Origin: Halpernia humi | GTDB taxonomy: Bacteria; Bacteroidota; Bacteroidia; Flavobacteriales; Weeksellaceae | Length of the DNA stretch: 64,000 bases | Direction: 5' to 3' | Assembly (NCBI RefSeq): GCF_900108025.1 | Contig: NZ_FNUS01000001.1 | Location: 248,001-312,000, forward strand | Position numbers and translations under genes: made by a program | In this document: positions 25,163 to 36,733 of the stretch, piece by piece | Layout of the letters: each line of letters starts with the position of its first letter | How positions within the stretch are numbered: the first letter of the stretch is position 1 | The notes under the pieces: generated by a model | What the model was told of the DNA's origin: nothing | Databases searched by the model: none | What the model saw: the letters and a program-made list of their open reading frames with translations, nothing else

Positions 25163-27550
25163 ATGAAAGTTAAGTTTTCTTTTTTATTTTTTCTTGTTTC
25201 TTATTTTGCACTTTCACAAGTTGGAAGCCTAAACATCAATGTTTTTGATCAGTTTTCTAAAAAGGAATTAGCCGCCACAGCAAAAATTTCTAAAATTGAT
25301 AGTGTTTATTCTGGCAATGGCACAATTTCAATTCAGAATTTACCTTCCGGAAACTACACTTTGGAAATAAATGCGCAAGGTTATGAAACTGGAATTTTAT
25401 CGGAAATAAATGTGGTTCCCAACCAAAATTTAACGTTTAGTATTGGTTTAAATGCGATTGCGGCAAAAAATATTGACGAGGTCATAATCAGCAAAAAAGT
25501 CTATAAAACTACGGCAGAAAGTCCACTTTCATTAAGAAATATTACCAGCGAAGAAATACAAAAAAATGCGGGATCTAATCGTGATGTTTCAAAAGCGATT
25601 CTCAGTTTTCCCGGTGTTGGGAGCACGGCGAGTTTCCGGAATGATTTGTTTATTCGCGGTGGTGCATCGTCTGAAAACCGCTTTTACATAGACGATATTG
25701 AAGTTCCTGTTATCAATCATTTTCAAACGCAAGGCGCTTCTGGCGGACCTCGTGGTATAATTACGGTCGATTTTCTTAAAGATGTCGATTTTTATAGTGG
25801 CGCTTTTCCGTCTGATGTAAGTAACGCTTTGTCTTCAGTTTTTGAATTTCATCTAAAGCAAGCCAGAAAAGATAAAATCGGTTACAAAGCCGTTTTGGGT
25901 TTAGATGATATGCAACTTATGGCGGATGGACCACTATCAAAAGACCAAAGTTGGAGCGGATTATTTAGCGTAAGAAAATCGAATCTACAGATTTTATTTA
26001 AAGCGATTGGTTTGCCTTTTTTACCTTCTTATTACGATTCTCAATTTAAAATTTCAAAAAAATACAAGAGTGGAGACGAACTTTATTTCATTGGTTTAGG
26101 CGCAATTGATCAGTTTAAATTTAATGATAAACCAAAAGAAACTTTATCAAACCTCACTATTTTAGACCGTATTCCAAAAGCGCCACAATGGAATTATACC
26201 GTTGGCGCAGGTTACAGACATTTGGTTGAAAATGGAACGTGGCTCTTCACTTTAAGCCGAAATATGCTGAATAATGAAGCGACAAAATATTACAGAAATA
26301 TAGAAATTCCTGAAAATAAATTAATTGATTATACCTCGCAAGAAATAGAAAATAGAGTGAAAATCGATCGCAATTTTAGAATCGGAAACGCGAAAATCAG
26401 TGCGGGAATTAATGGGAATTTTGCCAAATATTACAACAAATCTTTTATAAAATCAGTCACGCAAATTCAGGCGGCAACGGATGATTATTTAAGTGAATTT
26501 AACGTAGCACAATTTGGCTTTTACCTGCAAGGTTCTGAAAAGTTTTTTAATGAAAATCTTACCGTTTCAGCGGGCGTTAGATTAGACGGAAGTTCGTATT
26601 CTTCGCTAACGGACAATCCTTTTAAACAAATTTCGCCGAGAATTTCCTTACATTATCAATTAAGTCCAAAATTTGCCTTAAATTTTAACAGCGGTATTTA
26701 TTACCAATTGCCCACTTACACGGCTTTGGGTTACAAGCAAAACGGCGAATTTATCAATAAACCGTTTTTAAAATATATTTCAAATGCCCATTTGGTGGGC
26801 GGAGTAGAGTATAATGCTGAAAATAACTTAAGATTTACAGCCGAAGCATATTACAAAAAATATAAAAATTATCCGTTTTCTTTGCGAAATCAGATTAGTC
26901 TCGCAAATGTGGGTGGAGATTTTGGCGTTGTAGGGCCAGAACCTTTAGATTCCAGAGGAAAAGGTGAAACTTATGGGTTTGAATTATTGGCTCAAAAACG
27001 CACATTAAATAACTATTACGGTATCGCAGCCTACACTTTTGGCTACTCAAAATTTAGTAACGCCAATGGCGATTTACTACCTTCTAGTTGGGATGCGCGG
27101 CATATTTTGAGCATCACAGGCGGAAAATATTTTGGTAGAAATTGGAATTTAAGTGCGCGTTTTCGTCTGCAATCTGGATTGCCAGAAACGCCGTATAATT
27201 TGCAAGAAAGCCAATTGGTTTCGGTGTGGAATATTTCTAATGCGCCGGTGCAAAACTTTTACGAAATTAATTCTTTACGTGGAAATTTGGTTCATCAATT
27301 AGATGTTCGAGCAGAAAAGAAATGGATTTTCAAAAAATGGCAAATAACGGCTTATTTGGATGTTGTGAATATTTATGGTTCACAAAATCCGAGCGATTTG
27401 CCAGTGGTAAATTTAGCGCGAGATAGCAATGGAAATGGGATAATTCTAAATCCTAATGCGCCACAAGATCAGCAGATTTATGAACTTCAAACCGGTCAAC
27501 AAGACCGATTGACGCCGCTTCCTTATTTTGGGTTAATCTTTGAATTTTAA
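25163..27550 (+). CDS. TonB-dependent receptor with carboxypeptidase-like N-terminal domain
   Basis: A 795-residue outer-membrane receptor for active import. Residues 1-19 are a signal peptide. About 20-110 form a carboxypeptidase-regulatory-like domain (GNGTISIQNLPSGNYTLEI). The plug follows, with the motif NRDVSKAILSFPGVGSTASF and DLFIRGGASSENRFYIDDIE near 135-175. The barrel fills the rest and ends YFGLIFEF, with the terminal Phe expected for outer-membrane insertion. No SusD-like partner, regulator or substrate enzyme is adjacent, so the ligand cannot be inferred. A dispersed repeat lies just after the stop. Confidence 0.94.
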   Translation: MKVKFSFLFFLVSYFALSQVGSLNINVFDQFSKKELAATAKISKIDSVYSGNGTISIQNLPSGNYTLEINAQGYETGILSEINVVPNQNLTFSIGLNAIAAKNIDEVIISKKVYKTTAESPLSLRNITSEEIQKNAGSNRDVSKAILSFPGVGSTASFRNDLFIRGGASSENRFYIDDIEVPVINHFQTQGASGGPRGIITVDFLKDVDFYSGAFPSDVSNALSSVFEFHLKQARKDKIGYKAVLGLDDMQLMADGPLSKDQSWSGLFSVRKSNLQILFKAIGLPFLPSYYDSQFKISKKYKSGDELYFIGLGAIDQFKFNDKPKETLSNLTILDRIPKAPQWNYTVGAGYRHLVENGTWLFTLSRNMLNNEATKYYRNIEIPENKLIDYTSQEIENRVKIDRNFRIGNAKISAGINGNFAKYYNKSFIKSVTQIQAATDDYLSEFNVAQFGFYLQGSEKFFNENLTVSAGVRLDGSSYSSLTDNPFKQISPRISLHYQLSPKFALNFNSGIYYQLPTYTALGYKQNGEFINKPFLKYISNAHLVGGVEYNAENNLRFTAEAYYKKYKNYPFSLRNQISLANVGGDFGVVGPEPLDSRGKGETYGFELLAQKRTLNNYYGIAAYTFGYSKFSNANGDLLPSSWDARHILSITGGKYFGRNWNLSARFRLQSGLPETPYNLQESQLVSVWNISNAPVQNFYEINSLRGNLVHQLDVRAEKKWIFKKWQITAYLDVVNIYGSQNPSDLPVVNLARDSNGNGIILNPNAPQDQQIYELQTGQQDRLTPLPYFGLIFEF

Positions 27551-27559
27551 AATTTTAAT

Positions 27560-27660
27560 GATTTGGGCGCCAATTTCCGCCTTCCACTCCCGCTTTTTTG
27601 TTCCGCTTTGCTCCACAAAAAGAGCTCCGTTCAAGTCGGGGCGCAATGCTGCCACTTTTA
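27560..27660 (+). repeat. Dispersed intergenic element, copy D
   Basis: Begins ATTTCCGCCTTCCACTCCC, has a GTTCCGC/CTCCAC middle that can fold, and ends TTCAAGTCGGGGCGCAATGC. Ends match copy A read on its minus strand. It separates convergent genes (TonB receptor and S41 protease). Confidence 0.6.
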
Positions 27661-27667
27661 GAACTTT

Positions 27668-29203
27668 CTATTTTTCACCTCGAATTTCATCCATCACCCA
27701 ATCTAAAGCCAAATCTTTTTTCGCTAAAACTTGCTGTGTTGTGAGTGAAATTTCATGATCTGGAACCACGCCTTTTTTGGTATTTGTGAATTTAATATGG
27801 GGCTGAATTAGCATTAAACCAATGGGCAATTTTAATTTAGAATTGGGTAAAGTTTCGGTTGAATATCTTCCCGCAACTGTGCCATCATTTGCACCGCCTG
27901 TTTCTTCGCCAACAATGATTGCTCTTTTGTCCCCTTTTAATTTTGAAGGTAAAATGGAGGCCGCAGAAAAACTACTTCCATTTATTAAAACATAAATTTT
28001 TCCTTTAAAAGCGTCTTTTTTAGGTTTTTTAATAGAAAAAATACCGTTGTTTCTTAAATAAAATTTCCCGTCTTTTTTCTTTGTAGAAAGCGCAGTTCCC
28101 ACAAAATACAATGGATAAACAAGCGCGGCGATTGGTTTTGCTAGATTAGGAATAGGTTTAAAATAATCGGCGTGAAACATCGCATTTCTAGAAGTGACTT
28201 CAATATCATTTACAAACTGAAATTTCTCTGAAACCAAATAAGAATACAAATTATTAATTTCATACAGAGAACCGCCAAGATTATCTCGAATGTCTAAAAT
28301 TAAATATTTAGACTTTGCGTTTTTAATTTCTTTAAAACTTTCTTTGTAAAATTTTCTAGAAAAAGTGCCCGAAAATGTTTTGATTTTCATGTAAGCAATT
28401 GCGCTGTCTTTGGTAGGAAATTGCAAATCCCGATTATAACTTTTTGTGATAATATTGTAATCTTTAACCTTTCCAGTTTCGCTTTTTGTTAATTTTTTGT
28501 TTTTGGCTTTGCTTGCTTTTTCTTCTTTTTTAGTGATTTTTTCTCGGTGAATGTAAAAATCTTTAAGCTCATTATTATATTTAGTTTCAATTTTCACACT
28601 ATCCAAAATGCCGTTTTCTATGGTAAAAAAAAGTGGCCAATTTCTGGCTAAAGAATATTTTTGGAAAGTCTTGTTATAGCCGTCACTATTGATAAATGTC
28701 TTGTATTTTTCTAAATAATTTTTAACTGCGGTATCTTTTATTTTTAAAATTTCTGTGCCTACTTTTATATTTTCAAACTGGTCGGCGTTGTCTTTTACAA
28801 AAATTCGATCACCGTCTATAACATAATTCATTCGGCCTAAAAGTCCTTTTTGGCGCTCTAATTCTTTTATTTCTTTTTTAGTAAATTTTTCTGCCGGCGG
28901 AATTACACGAAGATGTCCTTCTTTAATTTTTGCAATAATCGGTTCTAATTTTTCATAAAACGCAAGCGGCTTCAGAGGTTTTGTAATTGTTGATTTTAAA
29001 GAATCAAATTTAAAATCTAAAGAATCTTTAGAAATATACCAATACAAATTTGGATGAAGTTTTTGGAGTTTCAAATATGCAAAATCGATGTCTTTTTTTA
29101 GTTTTTCGGGCGCAATTGTTTTCTCTAAATTTTCGTTGTATTTTTTAATGCTTGCACAAGAAGATATTAAAAAAAGTAAAAGAAATAGTGTCGTTTTTTT
29201 CAT
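27668..29203 (-). CDS. S41 family peptidase, putative lipoprotein
   Basis: A 511-residue tail-specific-protease-like serine peptidase. The signal peptide ends in a good lipobox, LISSC (Cys16), so it is probably anchored in the envelope. The S41 core is in the C-terminal half: YLILDIRDNLGGSLYE is the conserved DxRxNxGG strand, and KIYVLINGSSFSAASI carries the probable catalytic Ser, with EETGGANDG after it. A region near 100-170 may be a degenerate PDZ. It is convergent with the TonB receptor gene and has an exact TAATTTTG box 13 bases upstream of its ATG. Confidence 0.88.
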   Translation of the reverse strand: MKKTTLFLLLFLISSCASIKKYNENLEKTIAPEKLKKDIDFAYLKLQKLHPNLYWYISKDSLDFKFDSLKSTITKPLKPLAFYEKLEPIIAKIKEGHLRVIPPAEKFTKKEIKELERQKGLLGRMNYVIDGDRIFVKDNADQFENIKVGTEILKIKDTAVKNYLEKYKTFINSDGYNKTFQKYSLARNWPLFFTIENGILDSVKIETKYNNELKDFYIHREKITKKEEKASKAKNKKLTKSETGKVKDYNIITKSYNRDLQFPTKDSAIAYMKIKTFSGTFSRKFYKESFKEIKNAKSKYLILDIRDNLGGSLYEINNLYSYLVSEKFQFVNDIEVTSRNAMFHADYFKPIPNLAKPIAALVYPLYFVGTALSTKKKDGKFYLRNNGIFSIKKPKKDAFKGKIYVLINGSSFSAASILPSKLKGDKRAIIVGEETGGANDGTVAGRYSTETLPNSKLKLPIGLMLIQPHIKFTNTKKGVVPDHEISLTTQQVLAKKDLALDWVMDEIRGEK

Positions 29204-29216
29204 AATTAATAGAAGT

Positions 29217-29224
29217 CAAAATTA
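29217..29224 (-). promoter_or_regulatory. Predicted -7 box (TAATTTTG) for the S41 peptidase gene
   Basis: Exact TAnnTTTG on the minus strand, 13 bases before the ATG at 29203. Confidence 0.5.
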
Positions 29225-29365
29225 AATAAATTATGCTAACTTTAAGCAATTCTTTAAGTAATGTTATTGATTTTGTTGATGATTTTCGCTAGAATTATCG
29301 CTAAAAACTATAAAAGTAATTTATTTATTAAATTAATTTTATAACTTTTAGGGATTAAAAAAATA

Positions 29366-29373
29366 TAGATTTG
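29366..29373 (+). promoter_or_regulatory. Predicted -7 box (TAGATTTG) for katG
   Basis: Exact TAnnTTTG, 19 bases before the katG ATG. No OxyR- or PerR-like operator can be claimed by eye. Confidence 0.5.
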
Positions 29374-29383
29374 TTTAAAATAA

Positions 29384-31642
<2,259 letters not shown>

Positions 31643-31665
31643 TTTTCATTAAAAACAGTATATTT

Positions 31666-31693
31666 AAAACGGGCTTTTTAGTCCGTTTTTTTG
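31666..31693 (+). terminator. Rho-independent terminator of katG
   Basis: Stem AAAACGGGC / GTCCGTTTT (one G-U pair) with a TTTTTA loop and a T-run, 24 bases after the stop. Confidence 0.8.
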
Positions 31694-31766
31694 TTTAAAA
31701 TAAGTTTTAAAATAATCATCCAAAATAAAATTTGTAACAATGTTTCTAATTTTCTACTAACGAATT

Positions 31767-32273
31767 ATGGCTGTGAAAAACACATCTTCTGAGCAAGAAT
31801 TTTTAGCACAAATAGAAAAGCACAAAGGAATTTTATTTAAAATTTCTAAAATGTATATGGATGATGCAGAAAACCAGCAAGATTTGTTTCAAGAAATGAC
31901 GTATCAGGCGTGGAAATCCTTTCCTAAATTTCGTGGCGAAAGTCTTTTTTCAACCTGGCTTTATAGAATTGCATTAAATACAGCGATTGTATTTTTAAAA
32001 TCAGAAAAAAAGAGAAAATCAATTTCCGCAGATTTTAATGAAAATATTTCTGTTGTCGCAGAGCATTATGATTTTGAAACGGAAGAAAATTTAAAACAAA
32101 TGTATCAAGCAATTAACCAACTAAATAACATCGACAAAGCCTTGATTTTCTATTATTTAGAAAACTTTAGCGGGAAAGAAATTGCAGAAGAAATGGGAAT
32201 TACAGAAGTAAATGTGCGCGTAAAACTAAACCGCGCCAAAACAAAATTAAAAGAACTTTTAAACCAAAATTAA
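31767..32273 (+). CDS. ECF-type RNA polymerase sigma factor
   Basis: A 168-residue sigma-70 family protein with only regions 2 and 4, typical of extracytoplasmic-function sigma factors. Region 2 includes DLFQEMTYQAWKSFPKFRGE and SLFSTWLYRIALNTAI; region 4 is ALIFYYLENFSGKEIAEEMG followed by ITEVNVRVKLNRAKTKLKEL. It is followed after one base by a membrane protein gene, the arrangement of a sigma factor and its membrane-bound antagonist. The signal it answers to is unknown; the neighbouring katG need not be its target. Confidence 0.93.
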   Translation: MAVKNTSSEQEFLAQIEKHKGILFKISKMYMDDAENQQDLFQEMTYQAWKSFPKFRGESLFSTWLYRIALNTAIVFLKSEKKRKSISADFNENISVVAEHYDFETEENLKQMYQAINQLNNIDKALIFYYLENFSGKEIAEEMGITEVNVRVKLNRAKTKLKELLNQN

Positions 32274-32274
32274 A

Positions 32275-32868
32275 ATGGATTTAGATAATATAAAAGATAT
32301 TTGGAGCCAAGAAAATCCAGATACGACGCCGGAAATTTCTTTAGAAAATCAAAAAGAATTGCATTTGCCTTTAGAGAAATTGCGCAAAAATATGCGTAAG
32401 GAATTTTGGTCAACCATAGTTTTGTTTGTGTTTATCATTTTATTCTTAACATTTGTAGATTTTCATTTTTTTAAATTTAAAATTTACGTCATCACTTTAG
32501 TTGCTTCTATGATGCTGATTACAGCGTTTTATTATTATAAATTTTTTCTTTTGTATAAAAATCTAACCTCTGTCGATTTCAATTTATTAGAAAACTTAAA
32601 AGATTTAAAATTCCAGTTTAAACTCAATGAGCAGTATTATTTGGGATATTATATTGCTTTTGTTCCATTTACAGTTGCAGAGGTTATTTTAATTTTTGAG
32701 TTTATTCCCGGTTGGAAAAATCTCACTGGATTTTCATTTATCTTGTACTTATCGATTTTCTGTTTATTAATGTTGGGTGCTTTGTATGTTGTGGGAAAAT
32801 GGTGGTTTCAGAAATTTTATGGCAAATATTTTAGCCAAATTTTAAACTTAATTGATGATTTGAAGTAA
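32275..32868 (+). CDS. Membrane protein co-operonic with the sigma factor (possible anti-sigma)
   Basis: A 197-residue protein with a soluble N-terminal part (about 1-45: NIKDIWSQENPDTTPEIS) followed by four hydrophobic helices near 45-65, 70-90, 120-145 and 150-170. The opening MDLDNIKDIW is a form I have seen for proteins next to sigma factors in this phylum. It starts one base after the sigma-factor stop, implying coupling. A cytosolic N-terminus joined to membrane helices fits an anti-sigma factor, but there is no recognisable zinc-binding anti-sigma motif, so the role is inferred only from context. Confidence 0.7.
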   Translation: MDLDNIKDIWSQENPDTTPEISLENQKELHLPLEKLRKNMRKEFWSTIVLFVFIILFLTFVDFHFFKFKIYVITLVASMMLITAFYYYKFFLLYKNLTSVDFNLLENLKDLKFQFKLNEQYYLGYYIAFVPFTVAEVILIFEFIPGWKNLTGFSFILYLSIFCLLMLGALYVVGKWWFQKFYGKYFSQILNLIDDLK

Positions 32869-32988
32869 AAAACAAACATTTTTAAGATTGTTTTTATCAA
32901 TGTTTTATTTCGGAAATATTGAACCAGTTTATTCGTAAAATAATTGGATTTTTGCATCTTGTTTTATTCAAATAAACTTGGTCTAAAA

Positions 32989-34179
32989 ATGAGTGTCTTA
33001 AAAGAAAAAAATAAATTTATTGCGACCATTTTGGCGTTTGCAGTCATCCCAATGTCGGGTTTGTCCACTGATATTTATTTGCCTTCTATGCCGAGTATGG
33101 CTACAGAATTGGGTTTGCCAGAAAGTAGTATTCAACTTACTTTGTCTATATTTTTAATCAGTTATGGATTGACACAGTTTTTCGCTGGAAGCGTAGTAGA
33201 TGCTTTTGGGAGATACCGCGTTTCTTTAATTTCTTTAGCATTATTTGTTTTTAGTTTTTTAATTACTGCGACTACAAAAGATATTGTGGTAATTTATGCC
33301 ATGCGCGTTGTCCAAGGTGCTTTGGCAGGAATTGTGGTGGTTTCTAAACGGGCATTTTTTGTAGATGTCTATAAAGGTGAAAAAAGAAAACATTATTTGA
33401 GTATTATGACCATCGTTTGGTCTGTTGGGCCTATTATTGCGCCATTTATCGGTGGTTATCTGCAAAAACATTTTGGTTGGCAATCTAATTTTTATGTTTT
33501 GGCTGGTTACAGTTTTCTTCTTTTATTATTTGAGTTTTTATTTTCTGGTGAAACTTTAAAAGTAAAAAGACCTTTTAAAATTGATTTTCTTGTTAAAGAA
33601 TACAACATGATGTTTCGGGCAAAAGATTTTTTTTACGGAATCTTAATGTGTGGCTTGAGTTATGCGATGGTTATTTTCTTTAATCTTTGCGGCGCATTTA
33701 TCATTGAGCACAAAATGGGTTATTCTGAAGTAGTAGCCGGTTATGTCTCTTTAGTTCTTGGTTTGGCTTGGATGTGTGGTGGCTTTTTGGGTAGATTTTT
33801 AATTAAAAAAGCATTTTTACCAAAAATTAGAATCGCTAATTATATTCAGTTGGCTTTAATTGTGGCTATGTTTTTTGCTTCATTTTACACAAATACCATT
33901 TATAGTTTAGTCGCTTTTGCATTTTTAATTCACATCACGGCAGGATTTATTTTCAACAATTATTTCGCGTATTGCATCGGAAGATTTCCCGATTCTGCGG
34001 GAATTGCGGGCGGGTTAACGGGCGGTGTGGCTTTTATTTTAACTTCAGCCGTAAGTTATAGCATCGTTGCAGTCTTAAAACCTGCAATTCAAATAGAAGT
34101 GGCAGAAGGTTATTTTATTTTGGGAATTTTTGGCTTGCTGGTTCTGACGCTTACAAAATGGCGAAAAGCACATGCTTAA
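32989..34179 (+). CDS. MFS transporter, Bcr/CflA-like drug exporter
   Basis: A 12-helix major facilitator of the DHA1 group. The first helix with STDIYLPSMPSMATELG is the typical Bcr/CflA opening, and GSVVDAFGRYRV is the motif-A loop between helices 2 and 3. I start at the ATG at 32989 (MSVLKEKNKFIATIL, 396 residues). An upstream ATG at 32944 would add 15 residues but overlaps a probable promoter box (GATTTTTG at 32947-32954). Function in export of toxic compounds or amino-acid-like metabolites is a family-level inference. It is convergent with the plug-domain gene, 13 bases apart. Confidence 0.9.
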   Translation: MSVLKEKNKFIATILAFAVIPMSGLSTDIYLPSMPSMATELGLPESSIQLTLSIFLISYGLTQFFAGSVVDAFGRYRVSLISLALFVFSFLITATTKDIVVIYAMRVVQGALAGIVVVSKRAFFVDVYKGEKRKHYLSIMTIVWSVGPIIAPFIGGYLQKHFGWQSNFYVLAGYSFLLLLFEFLFSGETLKVKRPFKIDFLVKEYNMMFRAKDFFYGILMCGLSYAMVIFFNLCGAFIIEHKMGYSEVVAGYVSLVLGLAWMCGGFLGRFLIKKAFLPKIRIANYIQLALIVAMFFASFYTNTIYSLVAFAFLIHITAGFIFNNYFAYCIGRFPDSAGIAGGLTGGVAFILTSAVSYSIVAVLKPAIQIEVAEGYFILGIFGLLVLTLTKWRKAHA

Positions 34180-34192
34180 AATCATTCAAATT

Positions 34193-36589
34193 TTACTTTA
34201 AAACTTCATCAAAAAACAAAGGTGCGCCAAGTTCATTAAAACTTATAATGGTTACTTTAAAACTTTTAGCAGAATCATTATTAAAAAATTTCACAGTAGT
34301 ATGTAGTTTTGGATTTTGCAATAATGATGGGTTCCAGTATAAAACGTTTCGCGTGTCTGAATTGATTTTTTTATAAGAATCGCTATTAAAATTAGGTTCA
34401 ACAAATTCTACAGGTTTGTCGTAAGTTTTTAATGTTACAGTATTATTTTTTTTAGGTTCTTTCGTGTCGTTCACAGATTTCATTCCGCCTTTTCGAAAAT
34501 AAATGGCAATTGCGTTTCCTAAAGTTACACTTCCTTTAAAAATTTTTACCATTGCAATGTCGCTTACTGAGATACTGCTGATAAAATTTATATCAATCGG
34601 AGATTCATCTAAATAGATTTTCGCTGGTGCATTTCTGATATAAGGTACTAAATCTCCATTTTGATTGGTCTGAAAAGTGAGCCCCGCAACTCTACCTTGC
34701 AGAAATTGCATGATAGACTGTCCTGCAACATTTTGGTTTTCATTTATAAAATCAAAAACAGTAGAATTCATACTATTAAACATACCTCTTGATAAATCAT
34801 CATTAAGTTTGTCCGTTGCCGACATTTTATTGCCTTTTATTTTAACTTCTTGTATAAGCGTTTCATCATTTTTTATTTGCAAATTATTTTTTTTATTGGC
34901 CACGGCATTTGCAATCTTTGGTGGTAAAACATCGGTTGATTCTCTATCCACTAAAATATATTTAGAACTTGGTAAATCTCCATTTAAAGGCACAAAATTC
35001 ACAGTTGGCTGAAAATGTAAAGTCAAATTATCGGGAACGGAAAGTTTATTTTTTTCATTTTTGTTCAAAAAATAAGATATTTTAAGAGGTTCATCGTAAG
35101 TGATATTATCAAGGTAAATGAAGCCTTCTGAATCTGTCTGCGCGGGAGAAATTGTCGTATTCTTATCTCCTATCTGCACTAAAAGGTTAACGGATGTATT
35201 TTGCAAAGGCGCGCTATTTTTGGCTAATCTTCCCCGAAAAGAAAGATGTTCTTCTGGCTTGTATTTTATAAATGGTTTTGTTCCCGATAGTAGCGTTTTC
35301 CAATCAAATCGTTGCCATTTCTCTGAAATTAGCAAAGCGTCTAAAGCATTAGCATTATTTTTAATTGAAAAATATTGAGCCGGATATTCTATTTTATCTG
35401 TAAAATCTCCTGTGAGCCAAAGTGTGCTTAAAACATTATTTTCATCTGAAGTTTCCGCTTCCGCTTCTTTCACCAAAACAGTAAATTCGTTAAAATCTTT
35501 AGCATCAGAAATTTCAAATTCATTACTAGAACGTGGAGAATTGCTAAAGGGTAAACCAACAATCGTCGGTTTTTTAATATTTAAATCATTAGGTAAAATA
35601 AAACAAAGTCTTTGTGCGACCACAATATTATTTTCATTAAAAACTGTGAGTTGTAAAACAGCATTATATGACCCGTAAATATTAGTTGGAATGGTTTTTT
35701 TAAATTCTTTTAAAGGCTCTTTAGATTCCGCTTTGTAAGCTAATCGGTTATTAATTGTGCCAATTATTTTATAGTTTTTTAAATTTTCTGGCAGATTGAT
35801 GCCTCCAATTTCATAGTCAATTCCATTTTTACTAGAATTTACATGAAAACTAACGCCACTTGTAGCCACTTCTGGTAAATCTACAGTTTGCTTTTTTCCT
35901 TTTGCATCTTCAATTATAGTTTGATAATGTTTTCCATTTTCTGGCGTGATGCTGAAAATCGCCACATTTTCATCTAAACCTTTGTAAGTCGTTATTTTTT
36001 CATTTGGGTGGTCTTTGTCGATTACATAACCGCTCCAATTGGCATTTCCAACGCTTGTGTTATTAATTCTTACAGCAAATTTTGTCGACACATTTTCTAT
36101 AAAAGTGCCACTTTCTGGGTAAACTTTTGCACTCCAATTATTTTCTTTTAATTCTAATTTTTTTGCAGAATCTGGATTATAAACTAAAATTGGCTGAAAC
36201 GTTTGAAACGCTTCGGTGAAATTGGCCATCCAAGGCGTGTAAGCGCGAATAAAATAGACATCTTCTGGCAATTTTTCATCTAATGTAAAACTTCCCGTGC
36301 CTTCTCCATTTTTTATTAGAATTGTTTTTTTGTCTAATAATTTTTTGTTTTGGTCATACAATTCCACAAAAAGTGTCGTAGAAATCGTAGAAAGTTGGTA
36401 GCCTTCAAAAACGAAAGATTTAAATAAAATATTGTCGCCGTTTAAATATTGATTTTTATCTAAAAGCAAATAGACTTTCTCTTGTGAATAATTGTTTTCT
36501 AGATTTTTTATTGCGTCGTCAATTTTACTTTGCGCGTTGAGAACATTTAGGAAAGCAAAAAACGCAAATAAAAAATTTTTTTTTCTCAT
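34193..36589 (-). CDS. Exported MG2/plug-domain protein lacking a beta-barrel
   Basis: A 798-residue protein with a signal peptide (about 1-19, ending NVLNAQS). Residues 30-120 look like a macroglobulin-like MG2 domain (YLLLDKNQYLNGDNILFKS), followed by more beta-sandwich. Around 660-735 is a TonB-receptor plug-like domain (SIMQFLQGRVAGLTFQT, AKIYLDESPIDINFISSISV, IAMVKIFKGS), yet no barrel follows and the chain ends about 60 residues later. Similar barrel-less plug proteins are known in this phylum but their function is unknown. A TATTTTTG box is 39 bases upstream. Confidence 0.78.
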   Translation of the reverse strand: MRKKNFLFAFFAFLNVLNAQSKIDDAIKNLENNYSQEKVYLLLDKNQYLNGDNILFKSFVFEGYQLSTISTTLFVELYDQNKKLLDKKTILIKNGEGTGSFTLDEKLPEDVYFIRAYTPWMANFTEAFQTFQPILVYNPDSAKKLELKENNWSAKVYPESGTFIENVSTKFAVRINNTSVGNANWSGYVIDKDHPNEKITTYKGLDENVAIFSITPENGKHYQTIIEDAKGKKQTVDLPEVATSGVSFHVNSSKNGIDYEIGGINLPENLKNYKIIGTINNRLAYKAESKEPLKEFKKTIPTNIYGSYNAVLQLTVFNENNIVVAQRLCFILPNDLNIKKPTIVGLPFSNSPRSSNEFEISDAKDFNEFTVLVKEAEAETSDENNVLSTLWLTGDFTDKIEYPAQYFSIKNNANALDALLISEKWQRFDWKTLLSGTKPFIKYKPEEHLSFRGRLAKNSAPLQNTSVNLLVQIGDKNTTISPAQTDSEGFIYLDNITYDEPLKISYFLNKNEKNKLSVPDNLTLHFQPTVNFVPLNGDLPSSKYILVDRESTDVLPPKIANAVANKKNNLQIKNDETLIQEVKIKGNKMSATDKLNDDLSRGMFNSMNSTVFDFINENQNVAGQSIMQFLQGRVAGLTFQTNQNGDLVPYIRNAPAKIYLDESPIDINFISSISVSDIAMVKIFKGSVTLGNAIAIYFRKGGMKSVNDTKEPKKNNTVTLKTYDKPVEFVEPNFNSDSYKKINSDTRNVLYWNPSLLQNPKLHTTVKFFNNDSAKSFKVTIISFNELGAPLFFDEVLK

Positions 36590-36628
36590 AGATAAAATTC
36601 TAATAATTTAATTAATTTTAAATCCTAA

Positions 36629-36636
36629 CAAAAATA
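36629..36636 (-). promoter_or_regulatory. Predicted -7 box (TATTTTTG) for the MG2/plug gene
   Basis: Exact TAnnTTTG on the minus strand, 39 bases before the ATG at 36589. Confidence 0.5.
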
Positions 36637-36733
36637 AATTATTACTTGATTTATATTGATTAAAATCAATTCAAATTTTATTAATTTTAGAGAAAAGTTT
36701 TAGTGTTTAATTGAGTTAAAATATTAAAAGTAA

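Noticed and set aside
27540-27758. 72-codon open frame after the TonB receptor
   Set aside because: It reads through dispersed element D and then the antisense end of the S41 gene.
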